Shown here in pieces: positions 1 to 6,984 of a stretch of 8,377 nucleotides of DNA. The notes beneath the pieces were generated by a model. That model saw nothing but the letters and a program-made list of their open reading frames with translations. It searched no databases and was not told where the DNA came from. Source of the DNA: JAAYJG01 sp964450305 (GTDB lineage Bacteria; Bacillota; Clostridia; DSM-8532); the NCBI GenBank assembly GCA_964450305.1, contig CAYVFB010000118.1, positions 1 through 8,377 of the forward strand, read 5' to 3'. The position numbers were made by a program, and so were the translations under genes. Numbering within the stretch: the first letter of the stretch is position 1; each line of letters opens with the position of its first letter.

Positions 1-33
1 TTAAAAAACCGCCTGCCTCGTATGGCAGACGGT
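1..33 (-). terminator. Rho-independent terminator of the transport operon
   Basis: Read on the minus strand, a 10-bp stem (ACCGTCTGCC pairing with GGCAGGCGGT, one G-T wobble; plus-strand arms 24-33 and 8-17) encloses a 6-nt loop and runs directly into a T tract (positions 8 to 3). It lies about 50 nt after the permease stop codon and is the only hairpin with a proper T tract that I found in the window, so transcription of the importer operon very likely ends here. Confidence 0.92.
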
Positions 34-70
34 ATATATGAAAGGTGTAACATATCACAAGAAAATTCAA

Positions 71-89
71 CCTGAACGTTCAGTTCAGG
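71..89. repeat. Inverted repeat across the permease stop codon
   Basis: CCTGAAC (71-77) and GTTCAGG (83-89) form a 7-bp stem with a 5-nt loop. The same stretch also contains the 12-bp palindrome CTGAACGTTCAG (72-83). The permease stop codon (85-87) lies inside it. No T tract follows, so it is not itself a terminator; it might act as a 3'-end stabiliser ahead of the true terminator, or be incidental. Confidence 0.5.
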
Positions 90-1992
90 GGTTCCCTTTA
101 ATGAGCTGTCTACGAAAGCGCGCACGTAATTTTTGCCGGCGCTTATTACGTTTGTCCTTTGCTGCGAGGCGTTCGCCCAGGTCACGTGCACCCACCCCAT
201 ATACAAGATAGAGGATGATACCGGAAACGATCATAATAAATACCGTGGATGCGCATCGGCGTCCGGAGGCGTTGATGTTATAACCGTAAAGGCCCTCCTC
301 TCTGGTCATGGCCTGAATAACCATTGCATAGCTCGTACCATAAGAACTGGCAAATGTTGCAGACATATCATACTCAGTAAACAGAGCGTTGAAATTCAGT
401 GCAAAGACAGCTAGTACACTTGGTAAAATGATGGGCAGCTTCACCTTCAGGAAGGTCATCAGTCCGCTTGAGCCAAGGTTGCGCGCCGCGTCCTCAAGCT
501 CTTCATCGATGGCATAAAAGGCAGCCTTAATCATTCGCAGCGAGAACGGCAGCTTCACCACCATATAGGCTATAATAATCAGTATTCGCACATTGTCCGC
601 ATAATACAGATTCATGTTGCCCACATACCCTATGGTATCGCTATTGAAGAAAATCCGGTAAGAATAGCAAATCAGGATGGTCGGCAGCAGCCAGGGGAAC
701 AACAGGCAATATTCCAGAACAGCGCTGATTTTTTTTCCCCGATTCTTAAAAATATAATTGCAGACGATGACCACGATGATGCAAGCCAGCGCAGCTGCGA
801 TGGCGGAAAGAATAAAGCTGATCTTGATGCCCCCAAGGGTCGCCTCATTGGAAAACAGGCCGGAAATGGAACCCTTGCGAAGCTTGTAAGTGCCGCGTGA
901 AGTCAGGTATTCATAATCCTCCGAGCCGAAGAAGTTCAGCAGCGTCCAGTTTCCGAGATCGAGCTTATTCATGCGGATGGCGCTGTAATTCTGGAACGAA
1001 AAAAGAATAATCATTACAACCGGGATCATGTAGATGACGAACAGCACATAGGAATAGATGTGTGCCAGGACATTTGCCACCGGGTTCGTGATCTTCTGCT
1101 TCTGAAGCTTTGCTTTAGTCTTGGAAACAGAGAGGTAATGCCCCTTGCGCTCGTACGCAGACAGAATTGACAGCAATACGATAGTAAAAATTGCCAGAAT
1201 GATTGACAGCAGTGCAGCTCGTGCCTGCGGGAAGGACTCGTCGGCGGTCGAAGAACCTGCCAGGCGAACGATTTCAGGGTTAATGGAGTCATAGCCCAGA
1301 AGAACCGGCGCAGACATGGCGCAAAGACCTGTAATGAAGGTCATAACGGTTAACGAGAATATGGTCGGGATCAGAGTCGGAAATACAACCCGCCACAAGA
1401 CCTTAAACGGCTTAGCGCCCATGTTCCGTGCAGCCTCAACGGTATTGTAGTCGATATTGCGAATGGCATTGCGTAAAAACAGCATATGGTTGCTCGTACA
1501 GGCAAAGGTCATTGTAAAGAGGACTGCGCTATAGCCGGAGAACCAGTTAGGGTTCATGTTAGGGAAGCTTTTTACAAGCGCCGACGTGAGAATGCCGTCA
1601 GCGTCATAGAGAAACAAATAACCTGTAACCAGAGCCACACCAGAATAGATGAGCGTGGTCATATAGCCCATGCGCAGGATTTTCGCGCCCTTAATGTCAA
1701 AATATTCTGTCAGAAGCACGATGGATACGCCAATGACATTGACCGTGACGGTCAGGCAGACGGCGAGCTTCAGGGAATTTAGAACATAGACCATCATATT
1801 GCCGGCAAAGAAGAACCTGATAACCGCAAACGGGTCACGTTCACCGGCAGAGTTGGTTGCATTGAAAATGCTGGTCAGCGTATTGATGCATGGCAACACC
1901 ATAAAACCCAGAAACAAATAAGCAAAAAGTGCAAAACCAAAGGTCTTGAAAAAGATTGAGCTCAGCGAACGTTTATTCAAAAGATCCTTCAT
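85..1992 (-). CDS. ABC importer permease, fused two-domain (FbpB/ThiP-like)
   Basis: Inner-membrane channel subunit of the importer, 635 residues. Two BPD_transp_1-type permease domains are fused in one chain, so the protein supplies both halves of the channel. Each half has about six predicted membrane segments (roughly 15-280 and 308-602) and its own EAA loop for docking the ATPase: EAARNMGAKP near 186-195 and DAARNLGSSG near 501-510, each followed by a proline-containing FPTLIP or LPIILP turn. This fused layout and length are typical of the iron/thiamine/sugar-phosphate/2-aminoethylphosphonate permease group. The two halves are joined by a basic linker (about 282-302), an outward loop of about 55 residues follows the seventh membrane segment, and the C-terminal tail is very basic (608-632). 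The start ATG overlaps the ATPase stop in an ATGA junction and is preceded by AGAGGTGAT, so translation is probably coupled. Substrate unknown. Confidence 0.93.
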   Translation of the reverse strand: MKDLLNKRSLSSIFFKTFGFALFAYLFLGFMVLPCINTLTSIFNATNSAGERDPFAVIRFFFAGNMMVYVLNSLKLAVCLTVTVNVIGVSIVLLTEYFDIKGAKILRMGYMTTLIYSGVALVTGYLFLYDADGILTSALVKSFPNMNPNWFSGYSAVLFTMTFACTSNHMLFLRNAIRNIDYNTVEAARNMGAKPFKVLWRVVFPTLIPTIFSLTVMTFITGLCAMSAPVLLGYDSINPEIVRLAGSSTADESFPQARAALLSIILAIFTIVLLSILSAYERKGHYLSVSKTKAKLQKQKITNPVANVLAHIYSYVLFVIYMIPVVMIILFSFQNYSAIRMNKLDLGNWTLLNFFGSEDYEYLTSRGTYKLRKGSISGLFSNEATLGGIKISFILSAIAAALACIIVVIVCNYIFKNRGKKISAVLEYCLLFPWLLPTILICYSYRIFFNSDTIGYVGNMNLYYADNVRILIIIAYMVVKLPFSLRMIKAAFYAIDEELEDAARNLGSSGLMTFLKVKLPIILPSVLAVFALNFNALFTEYDMSATFASSYGTSYAMVIQAMTREEGLYGYNINASGRRCASTVFIMIVSGIILYLVYGVGARDLGERLAAKDKRNKRRQKLRARFRRQLIKGNP

Positions 1993-3026
1993 GATATCAC
2001 CTCTGTCGCAGCTTCCGCGGGATAGGCCATGATATCGCGCGGATTCATCACGATCTTGACCATCTGCCCCGGCTCATAGATATTTACACCATCATTCCTC
2101 TCCATAACCTTTACGATCTGGCAACCGAGATCAAGGTAATACTTGATATACAAGCCATAGTATTCGCGGCTTTCCACCCTGGCGTCCAACATGAGATCGC
2201 CCTCGGAAGGCTGGGTATTGACATGGATTCGCTCCAGGCGGATGTAGTTGTGCTGGTATGGATCCACCTGCGCACCATTCATGGCCATCTTCCTGACAAC
2301 CTCCTCACTCAGCCGGTTGATATCGCCGATGAAGTTGCATGCGAACTCCGTTTTTGAGTGATTGTAAATCTCATTGGGTGTGCCGATCTGCTCGATGATA
2401 CCCTTGTTGAACACTGCGATGCGGTCGGACAGCGTCAGGGCTTCCTCCTGGTCGTGGGTGACATAGATGGTTGTGATACCGAAGTCCTTCTGCATCTTTT
2501 TCAGTTCATTTCTCAGCTGTACCCGGAGCTTGGCATCCAGGTTTGAAAGCGGCTCATCCATACAGATGATTGCCGGGCCTGTAACCAATGCCCGGGCGAT
2601 GGCAACACGCTGCTGCTGGCCGCCGGAGAGCTCGGAAACAGCTTTTTTCAATTGGTCATCGGAAAGGTCGACCTTCTTTGCGATAGCACGAACCTTTTCA
2701 TCAATTTCTTTTTTACTCATCTTCTTGACCTTCAGGCCAAAGGCAATGTTGTCGTATACCGTCATCGTAGGAAATAGAGCATAGCTCTGGAACACGATGC
2801 CTATGTTGCGGTCCTCAATGGGAACGTGTGTAATATCGCGTCCCTTAACCGTTATCGTACCCTCGGACGGTTCAATGAAACCGGTGATTGTTCGAAGGGT
2901 AGTAGTCTTGCCGCAGCCGGAAGGGCCAAGGAAGGTAAAGAACTCGCCCTCTTTCACATGGACGCTTATTTTTTGCAGGGCAGTGAAGTCACCGAACTTC
3001 ACCACAATATCATTGATCCGAATCAT
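1989..3026 (-). CDS. ABC importer ATPase (PotA/FbpC-like, with TOBE domain)
   Basis: Cytoplasmic ATP-hydrolysing subunit that powers the importer, 345 residues from the start chosen here. It has Walker A GPSGCGKTT (34-42), Q-loop Gln80, signature LSGGQQQ (133-139), Walker B IICMDEP (153-159), D-loop SNLDA (161-165) and H-loop His191, all intact. A C-terminal TOBE-like region (about 275-335) is typical of the PotA/MalK/FbpC class. A frame-extended start at TTG (3041) would add five residues, but that TTG is part of the ribosome binding site TTGGAGGA, which sits at ideal distance from ATG at 3026; the residues from MIRINDIVVKFG onward also match where such ATPases normally begin. It lies 93 nt after the binding-protein gene, separated from it by a strong hairpin, and shares an ATGA overlap with the permease. 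Family assignment is firm; the substrate is not shown. Confidence 0.94.
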   Translation of the reverse strand: MIRINDIVVKFGDFTALQKISVHVKEGEFFTFLGPSGCGKTTTLRTITGFIEPSEGTITVKGRDITHVPIEDRNIGIVFQSYALFPTMTVYDNIAFGLKVKKMSKKEIDEKVRAIAKKVDLSDDQLKKAVSELSGGQQQRVAIARALVTGPAIICMDEPLSNLDAKLRVQLRNELKKMQKDFGITTIYVTHDQEEALTLSDRIAVFNKGIIEQIGTPNEIYNHSKTEFACNFIGDINRLSEEVVRKMAMNGAQVDPYQHNYIRLERIHVNTQPSEGDLMLDARVESREYYGLYIKYYLDLGCQIVKVMERNDGVNIYEPGQMVKIVMNPRDIMAYPAEAATEVIS

Positions 3027-3033
3027 AGAAGAG

Positions 3034-3039
3034 TCCTCC
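3034..3039 (-). promoter_or_regulatory. Ribosome binding site that decides the ATPase start
   Basis: GGAGGA on the minus strand, 7 nt before ATG 3026. It overlaps the in-frame upstream TTG (3041-3039), which therefore cannot be the start as well as the Shine-Dalgarno. Confidence 0.85.
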
Positions 3040-3070
3040 AATTGCAGTTCAGAAATACAGGGTTAATATG

Positions 3071-3101
3071 CCGATGGCGAGCCTTAACAGCTCGCCATCG
3101 G
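3071..3101 (-). promoter_or_regulatory. Perfect 12-bp intercistronic hairpin between binding protein and ATPase
   Basis: CCGATGGCGAGC and GCTCGCCATCGG pair without mismatch around a 7-nt loop, beginning 18 nt after the binding-protein stop codon. No T tract follows on the minus strand (it reads CATATTAACC), so this is not a standard intrinsic terminator. The likely role, by analogy with intercistronic hairpins after other binding-protein genes, is to protect the upstream mRNA 3' end or attenuate read-through, so that the binding protein is made in excess over ATPase and permease. Confidence 0.8.
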
Positions 3102-3119
3102 AAGCCAAACAGATGAAGT

Positions 3120-4391
3120 TTACTTCTTTGCTTGTGTAAGTGTTGCCCAGTCAAGGTTATCCCAATCAGGCTCCGCAACGGCGGCTTGAGCGTCAGCCCA
3201 GTAGAAGCCGAGATTCGTCATAATATTAGTCCACTCGCTGGAATGTGCTGCAACATATTCAGCATAGGTCATGTCGGTGCCTTTTACTCTAGTCAGTGCG
3301 AAGTTCTTGATCTTGTAAATTGAAGGAATGCCATCCGGATAGAGAATAGCAGCAGCAGCAGCGTTGCAGGGATAGGAGTCGAACTCTTCACCCCAGGCAG
3401 CTTGTACTTCGGCGGATCCAAACCATTCGGCGAATGCCAGGACCGCTTCGGTTTGTTCTGCTGTTCGGTTTGCTTTTTCAAGAACACCTATATATTCGGC
3501 GATGTAGTAGGTACCGTCTTCGATATCAACCAGTGCCCAGTTTTCAGGCTCTAATGCACCACGAAGCGGTTTTTCGGAGCCTTCAGCAGCAGCATCAATC
3601 TTGCCGTACAGAGAGGATGAGTAGAAGGTGGAAACAGCAACGTCACCCTTGTTCAGCGGGTCGAAGCCGTATTTATAGGTATCGTCGGAGGAATATACAC
3701 CGTTAGCACAGTATTTCCAAAGAGTTTTCCAGCCGTCTATAGAGATGCCGCCGGCTTGAGAGGCAGGATCGGCGAAAGGATATAGCATTGCGGAATTGAT
3801 GTTGGCATTGGTGGTGCCACCGACCTTATTCTGGCGATACCATTTATAGCCGCAGTCAACGATGTCAGCCCAATGCTTGAATTTCAGCTCCTTGCCGCTG
3901 GTACCGAGCTCGTCGTTACGGTACAGCATCAGAACGTTCTGAATAACCAGACCATAGGCAGCATTAGGATAGGCGTATTCACCAACCTCATTGGCCCAGG
4001 CAGGGGTCCACCCGACAAGCTTCAGATTCTCATAAACACCGTTTACAACCTGACTCCAGCGGGTTTCATTCAGACCGAACAGGATGTCTCCATCCTTGTT
4101 CTCGTTGGCAGCCTGGATGGCAGCGGTGTCACCGGAGATGACACTGTTATCATCCAAAGAGATGGTGAAGCCTGCGTCCTTGGCTTCGTTAATAAGCCAG
4201 GTTTGACGTTCGGTGGAATTGGAGTTGGAATAGATTCGGATGGTGTATTTAGAGTAGTCTTTCTCTGTCGGCGCAGGTTGGCTGGAGGTAGGTTCAGGGG
4301 TATTTGGGGTAGTGGGTGTAATATTGGTTCCGCAGCCCACCAGGCTCAGTACCATCACAAGCGCCAGTATAATCCCAAGAGTTTTTTTCAT
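3120..4391 (-). CDS. Extracellular solute-binding lipoprotein of the ABC importer
   Basis: Presumed substrate-capturing subunit, anchored outside the membrane, 423 residues. A lipoprotein signal peptide (Lys-Lys at 2-3, hydrophobic 5-18, lipobox LVGC with Cys20) is followed by a Thr/Pro/Ser-rich spacer (about 22-45) of the kind that tethers Gram-positive lipoproteins. The mature domain starts near YTIRIYSNSNS (49-59) and has the general look of Fe3+-type (SBP_bac_6/11-like) binding proteins, for example GDVAVSTFYSSS (249-260) and a C-terminal helical region near 318-335. It is about 90 residues longer than the sensor-linked binding protein at 7979-6981 and shows little obvious similarity to it. 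A GCT run encodes five alanines (344-348). The ATG follows AAAGGAGTG at good spacing. It is first in the transport operon, with ATPase and permease downstream. Ligand unknown. Confidence 0.9.
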   Translation of the reverse strand: MKKTLGIILALVMVLSLVGCGTNITPTTPNTPEPTSSQPAPTEKDYSKYTIRIYSNSNSTERQTWLINEAKDAGFTISLDDNSVISGDTAAIQAANENKDGDILFGLNETRWSQVVNGVYENLKLVGWTPAWANEVGEYAYPNAAYGLVIQNVLMLYRNDELGTSGKELKFKHWADIVDCGYKWYRQNKVGGTTNANINSAMLYPFADPASQAGGISIDGWKTLWKYCANGVYSSDDTYKYGFDPLNKGDVAVSTFYSSSLYGKIDAAAEGSEKPLRGALEPENWALVDIEDGTYYIAEYIGVLEKANRTAEQTEAVLAFAEWFGSAEVQAAWGEEFDSYPCNAAAAAILYPDGIPSIYKIKNFALTRVKGTDMTYAEYVAAHSSEWTNIMTNLGFYWADAQAAVAEPDWDNLDWATLTQAKK

Positions 4392-4435
4392 TTTAATACA
4401 CTCCTTTCACAATACTGTTCGATTATCTACTTAAT

Positions 4436-4464
4436 AGTATAGAGAGCATCCGATTGAAATTAAA
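4436..4464 (-). promoter_or_regulatory. Candidate promoter of the transport operon (weak -35)
   Basis: On the minus strand TATACT (4441-4436) is a good -10 box, with TTTAAT (4464-4459) 17 bp upstream as a poor -35. The implied start near 4429 gives a leader of about 38 nt that includes the ribosome binding site. A good -10 with a degenerate -35 fits a promoter that needs an activator, here plausibly the AraC-type regulator encoded just upstream. Predicted by eye only. Confidence 0.42.
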
Positions 4465-4474
4465 CTGGACAAAA

Positions 4475-4500
4475 CTGCGAATATGCCTTTAATTCTGCGA
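4475..4500 (-). promoter_or_regulatory. Direct repeat, candidate binding site of the AraC-type regulator
   Basis: TCGCAG occurs twice on the minus strand (4500-4495 and 4480-4475), 20 bp apart start to start, about two helical turns. The match extends to TCGCAG-N2-TT in both copies. The pair sits just upstream of the weak -35 box, centred at about -49 and -69 from the inferred start. AraC-type response regulators commonly bind tandem direct repeats about 20-21 bp apart at such positions. The identity of the regulator is inferred from adjacency. Confidence 0.42.
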
Positions 4501-4553
4501 TTTGACTGAGAATCCTAATTCATACAGGCTCGGTTTTGTGGATATTGCACAAA

Positions 4554-5300
4554 TTATCTGCATCGATCCTGATAATCCGATGGTGACAGACCCGTCAGCT
4601 TCTTGAATGTGCTTCCGAAATACGCCACGTCGCGGTAGCCCACCATCTCCGCCACTTCGTAAATTTTATATCGATGATCCTGCAAAAGTTTCATGGCTGT
4701 ATGAATGCGGTACTGCGTCAGATACCCGACAATGGTGTAAGTGGTCTCCTTCCTGAACACATGGCTCAGATGTCCCTCGCTTACATGCAGAGAATTGGCA
4801 ATCATAGTGATGCCGATGCCCGGATCGCAATAATGTTCTGCGATATAATTCATCGCAAGAAGAACATATTTACTCTTGTCACCCTTTGTCAGCGGAAGCA
4901 CATCCTCCGGCGTCAGCGCGGAGCGTTCCTGAACTTTTTGCTGGATTCGGCTGATAGCCGCCACCAGATCCTGGTTGTGAAACGGCTTGAGAAGGTAATC
5001 ATCCGCTCCATTCTGCAATGCATTTATGGCATAGGAAAAATCACTATATGCTGTTAATAATATAACGTGGGCACGATTGCCACGACGTCTGAGCTCGCTA
5101 AGCATCTCAAGGCCATCCATGCGTGGCATTCGAATATCCATAATAATGAGGTTCGGGTTATAGGCTTCCACAGCGGCGAGTCCCTCCTCGCCATTTGTCG
5201 CCTCTCCCACAATCACGCAGTCCAATGCTGCCCAGTCAAAGCCGAGTACAATACCTTTTCGCACCATGGATTCGTCATCAACTATCAGTACCTTCAGCAT
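4554..5300 (-). CDS. Response regulator with AraC-type DNA-binding domain (YesN/HptR-like)
   Basis: Transcription regulator of the two-component system, 248 residues. The receiver domain (1-120) has the acidic pair Asp8-Asp9, phospho-acceptor Asp55 in MDIRMP, Thr83 and Lys105 (LLKPF). After a linker (about 121-143) comes an AraC/XylS domain (about 145-246) with two helix-turn-helix units, near 163-184 and 211-235, and the usual closing GLSPSDYQ. The frame stays open 55 codons further upstream, inside the kinase gene, but MLKVLIVDDE is the canonical receiver start and AGAGAGGAG lies about 7 nt before this ATG. The gene overlaps the kinase 3' end by 23 nt, which suggests coupled translation. 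It probably activates the transport operon 162 bp downstream and perhaps its own operon. No key residue is missing. Confidence 0.95.
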   Translation of the reverse strand: MLKVLIVDDESMVRKGIVLGFDWAALDCVIVGEATNGEEGLAAVEAYNPNLIIMDIRMPRMDGLEMLSELRRRGNRAHVILLTAYSDFSYAINALQNGADDYLLKPFHNQDLVAAISRIQQKVQERSALTPEDVLPLTKGDKSKYVLLAMNYIAEHYCDPGIGITMIANSLHVSEGHLSHVFRKETTYTIVGYLTQYRIHTAMKLLQDHRYKIYEVAEMVGYRDVAYFGSTFKKLTGLSPSDYQDRCR

Positions 5301-6984
5301 TATTCTTCTCCTCTCTCTGAATGGGCAGCCGTAATTGCACACGGCTCCCTTCCCCCTGCACGCTTTCGGCTGAAATGCCGTACTGATCGCCGTAGTGCAG
5401 CCGCAAGATCCTATCCACATTGTACAACCCCAAGTGTCCGCCCGGTTCCTGCTTGTCTGAGGCATTTAATTTTCTTAAAATCTCCTCCGGGATTCCACAG
5501 CCGTTATCTGACACTGTCAGCATAAGTATGCCATCCTGCTCTTGTGCTATAATCTTGATATAGCCATCATCACGCCCCTCAACACCATGGATGATAGCGT
5601 TTTCGACCAGCGGCTGCAATATCAGCTTCGGCACCAGACAACTCTGGAAGTGGTCTTCAATGTCGATTTCACACGTGAATCGATCCCCAAAACGAATCGA
5701 TTGTATATCTAAATAGCGGTCAATGAGCTCCAGTTCCTGCTGAAGCATTACAAACTCGCCTTCTGAGATGCTGGCACGCAAAATAGTGGCAAGGTCGGTT
5801 GCCAGCGTGGCGACCTGTGGCACGCCTTGTGTCACCCCAAGCCATTTCATGGAATCAAGTGTGTTGTATAAAAAGTGCGGATTCAATTGTGCCTGCATCA
5901 TGCGGAACTGTGTTTCATTGAGTTCCTTTTGCCGCTGCACTGAGTTCTCCAGATTCAACAGATACTCACGTGTCATGCGGTTAAATGTGTTGGTGAGCCT
6001 GCCGAACTCGTCTGTGCGGTTGGTTTCCAATCGTACCTGGTAATTACCCTTTTCAACCTCTCCCATCGCCGCATCAAGCTCATACACCGGCTTGGACAGA
6101 TGTCGACTCAAAACCCACGCGCACCCAAGGCAAAAAATCAGACACAACAAGCCGATTATTACACTCACAGAGTATATCGAACGCATGACCGCCGTGGTAA
6201 AGGTACGAGGCTGTTGTAAAATCAGCGTGAAGCCGCTTTCTTCCATACCCGTAACGTAAAAATTATATTCACCCTCCACACCGGTAAGCGGCACGCCGGT
6301 CAACAGCTGTTCTCTCAAAGCGTTGACAGCGGCAAGCCCCTGCGCCGACTGAGAGTAATACGCCGTGCGCCACGCCGGATCAAGCAGGATCACGTGGTTT
6401 ACTGAGCTGTATTTACCGCTGAACAGTGACTCTAAGCCATCCTCTTCGATGGTGACGACCAGATACCCCAGAATGGTACCATCGAAAGTATGGATAGCAC
6501 GGGCGCCGATAAGCCCCAGCCCGCTGTTTTCCTGCAGGGTAAACTCCTCTGTATGGCTGGCGGCATAGAGAATCCCCCAGTCGGGATCCAGCGCTTCGTT
6601 CGGCAGGTAGCTGGCAGTGGTATAACGGCATAAACCGCTTTCATCATAGATATCGAACTGCGCCACATTTCTGAATTCGTTCGTGCTGTGGAATAAATAC
6701 TGATATAAAATACGCGAATCGCCGCCGCCGCGGCGCATTGTGCTCCGCACGACGGTGTTTGTTGCAAGCTCCTGTGTAATTGTCTCAACGCCTTTCAGGG
6801 CTTCCGTCAACGTACTGGCCAGCGAATCCAGTTCTACGTTGGCCTGCTGAGCAAGCTCCCCTTCACTGCGCTTGATTTGAATCTGTATCATCAAAACGGC
6901 GCATAGAAGCAGCGGCAGCAGTGCGACCGATAGAACTGTGATAAAGATACGGTTTTTAAACGACCGCTTGACCCATGCTCTCAT
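5278..6984 (-). CDS. Membrane sensor histidine kinase (YesM/HptS-like)
   Basis: Sensor kinase, 568 residues. It has membrane segment one (about 12-34), an extracytoplasmic sensing domain of about 230 residues (35-265), membrane segment two (about 269-293), a HAMP-type linker (about 294-347), then a His_kinase domain (PF06580 type) with phospho-acceptor His370 in LNPHFLYN. The HATPase_c domain has N-box ENAIIHG (461-467), G1 box DNGCGIP (493-499) and a Gly-rich GGHLGL (515-520). All catalytic motifs are intact. It probably passes phosphate to the regulator encoded immediately downstream. The start ATG forms an ATGA overlap with the stop of the upstream binding-protein gene and has GGGGAGG 7 nt before it. 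That tight coupling suggests the binding lipoprotein is the ligand-sensing partner of the extracytoplasmic domain, as HptA is for HptS. Confidence 0.95.
   Translation of the reverse strand: MRAWVKRSFKNRIFITVLSVALLPLLLCAVLMIQIQIKRSEGELAQQANVELDSLASTLTEALKGVETITQELATNTVVRSTMRRGGGDSRILYQYLFHSTNEFRNVAQFDIYDESGLCRYTTASYLPNEALDPDWGILYAASHTEEFTLQENSGLGLIGARAIHTFDGTILGYLVVTIEEDGLESLFSGKYSSVNHVILLDPAWRTAYYSQSAQGLAAVNALREQLLTGVPLTGVEGEYNFYVTGMEESGFTLILQQPRTFTTAVMRSIYSVSVIIGLLCLIFCLGCAWVLSRHLSKPVYELDAAMGEVEKGNYQVRLETNRTDEFGRLTNTFNRMTREYLLNLENSVQRQKELNETQFRMMQAQLNPHFLYNTLDSMKWLGVTQGVPQVATLATDLATILRASISEGEFVMLQQELELIDRYLDIQSIRFGDRFTCEIDIEDHFQSCLVPKLILQPLVENAIIHGVEGRDDGYIKIIAQEQDGILMLTVSDNGCGIPEEILRKLNASDKQEPGGHLGLYNVDRILRLHYGDQYGISAESVQGEGSRVQLRLPIQREEKNNAEGTDS

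Noticed and set aside
3873..4442. Long plus-strand open frame (189 codons) antisense to the binding-protein gene
   Set aside because: It is the complement of a clearly coding lipoprotein gene, shows no recognisable domain, and is explained by codon bias of the true frame. The other plus-strand frames (for example 133-414, 4674-5057, 5067-5525) were rejected for the same reason.
4535..4553. 6-bp inverted repeat TTTGTG/CACAAA after the regulator stop codon
   Set aside because: Short AT-rich stem with no T tract; not convincing as a terminator, so read-through from the regulator into the transport operon cannot be excluded.
4392..4553. Catabolite-repression (cre-type) site upstream of the transport operon
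   Set aside because: Looked for the TGNAANCGNTNNCA pattern here and upstream of the sensing operon; no acceptable match.
5301..5465. 55-codon upstream extension of the response regulator frame
   Set aside because: It lies inside the kinase coding region, has no receiver-like content, and the canonical start MLKVLIVDDE at 5300 has its own good ribosome binding site.
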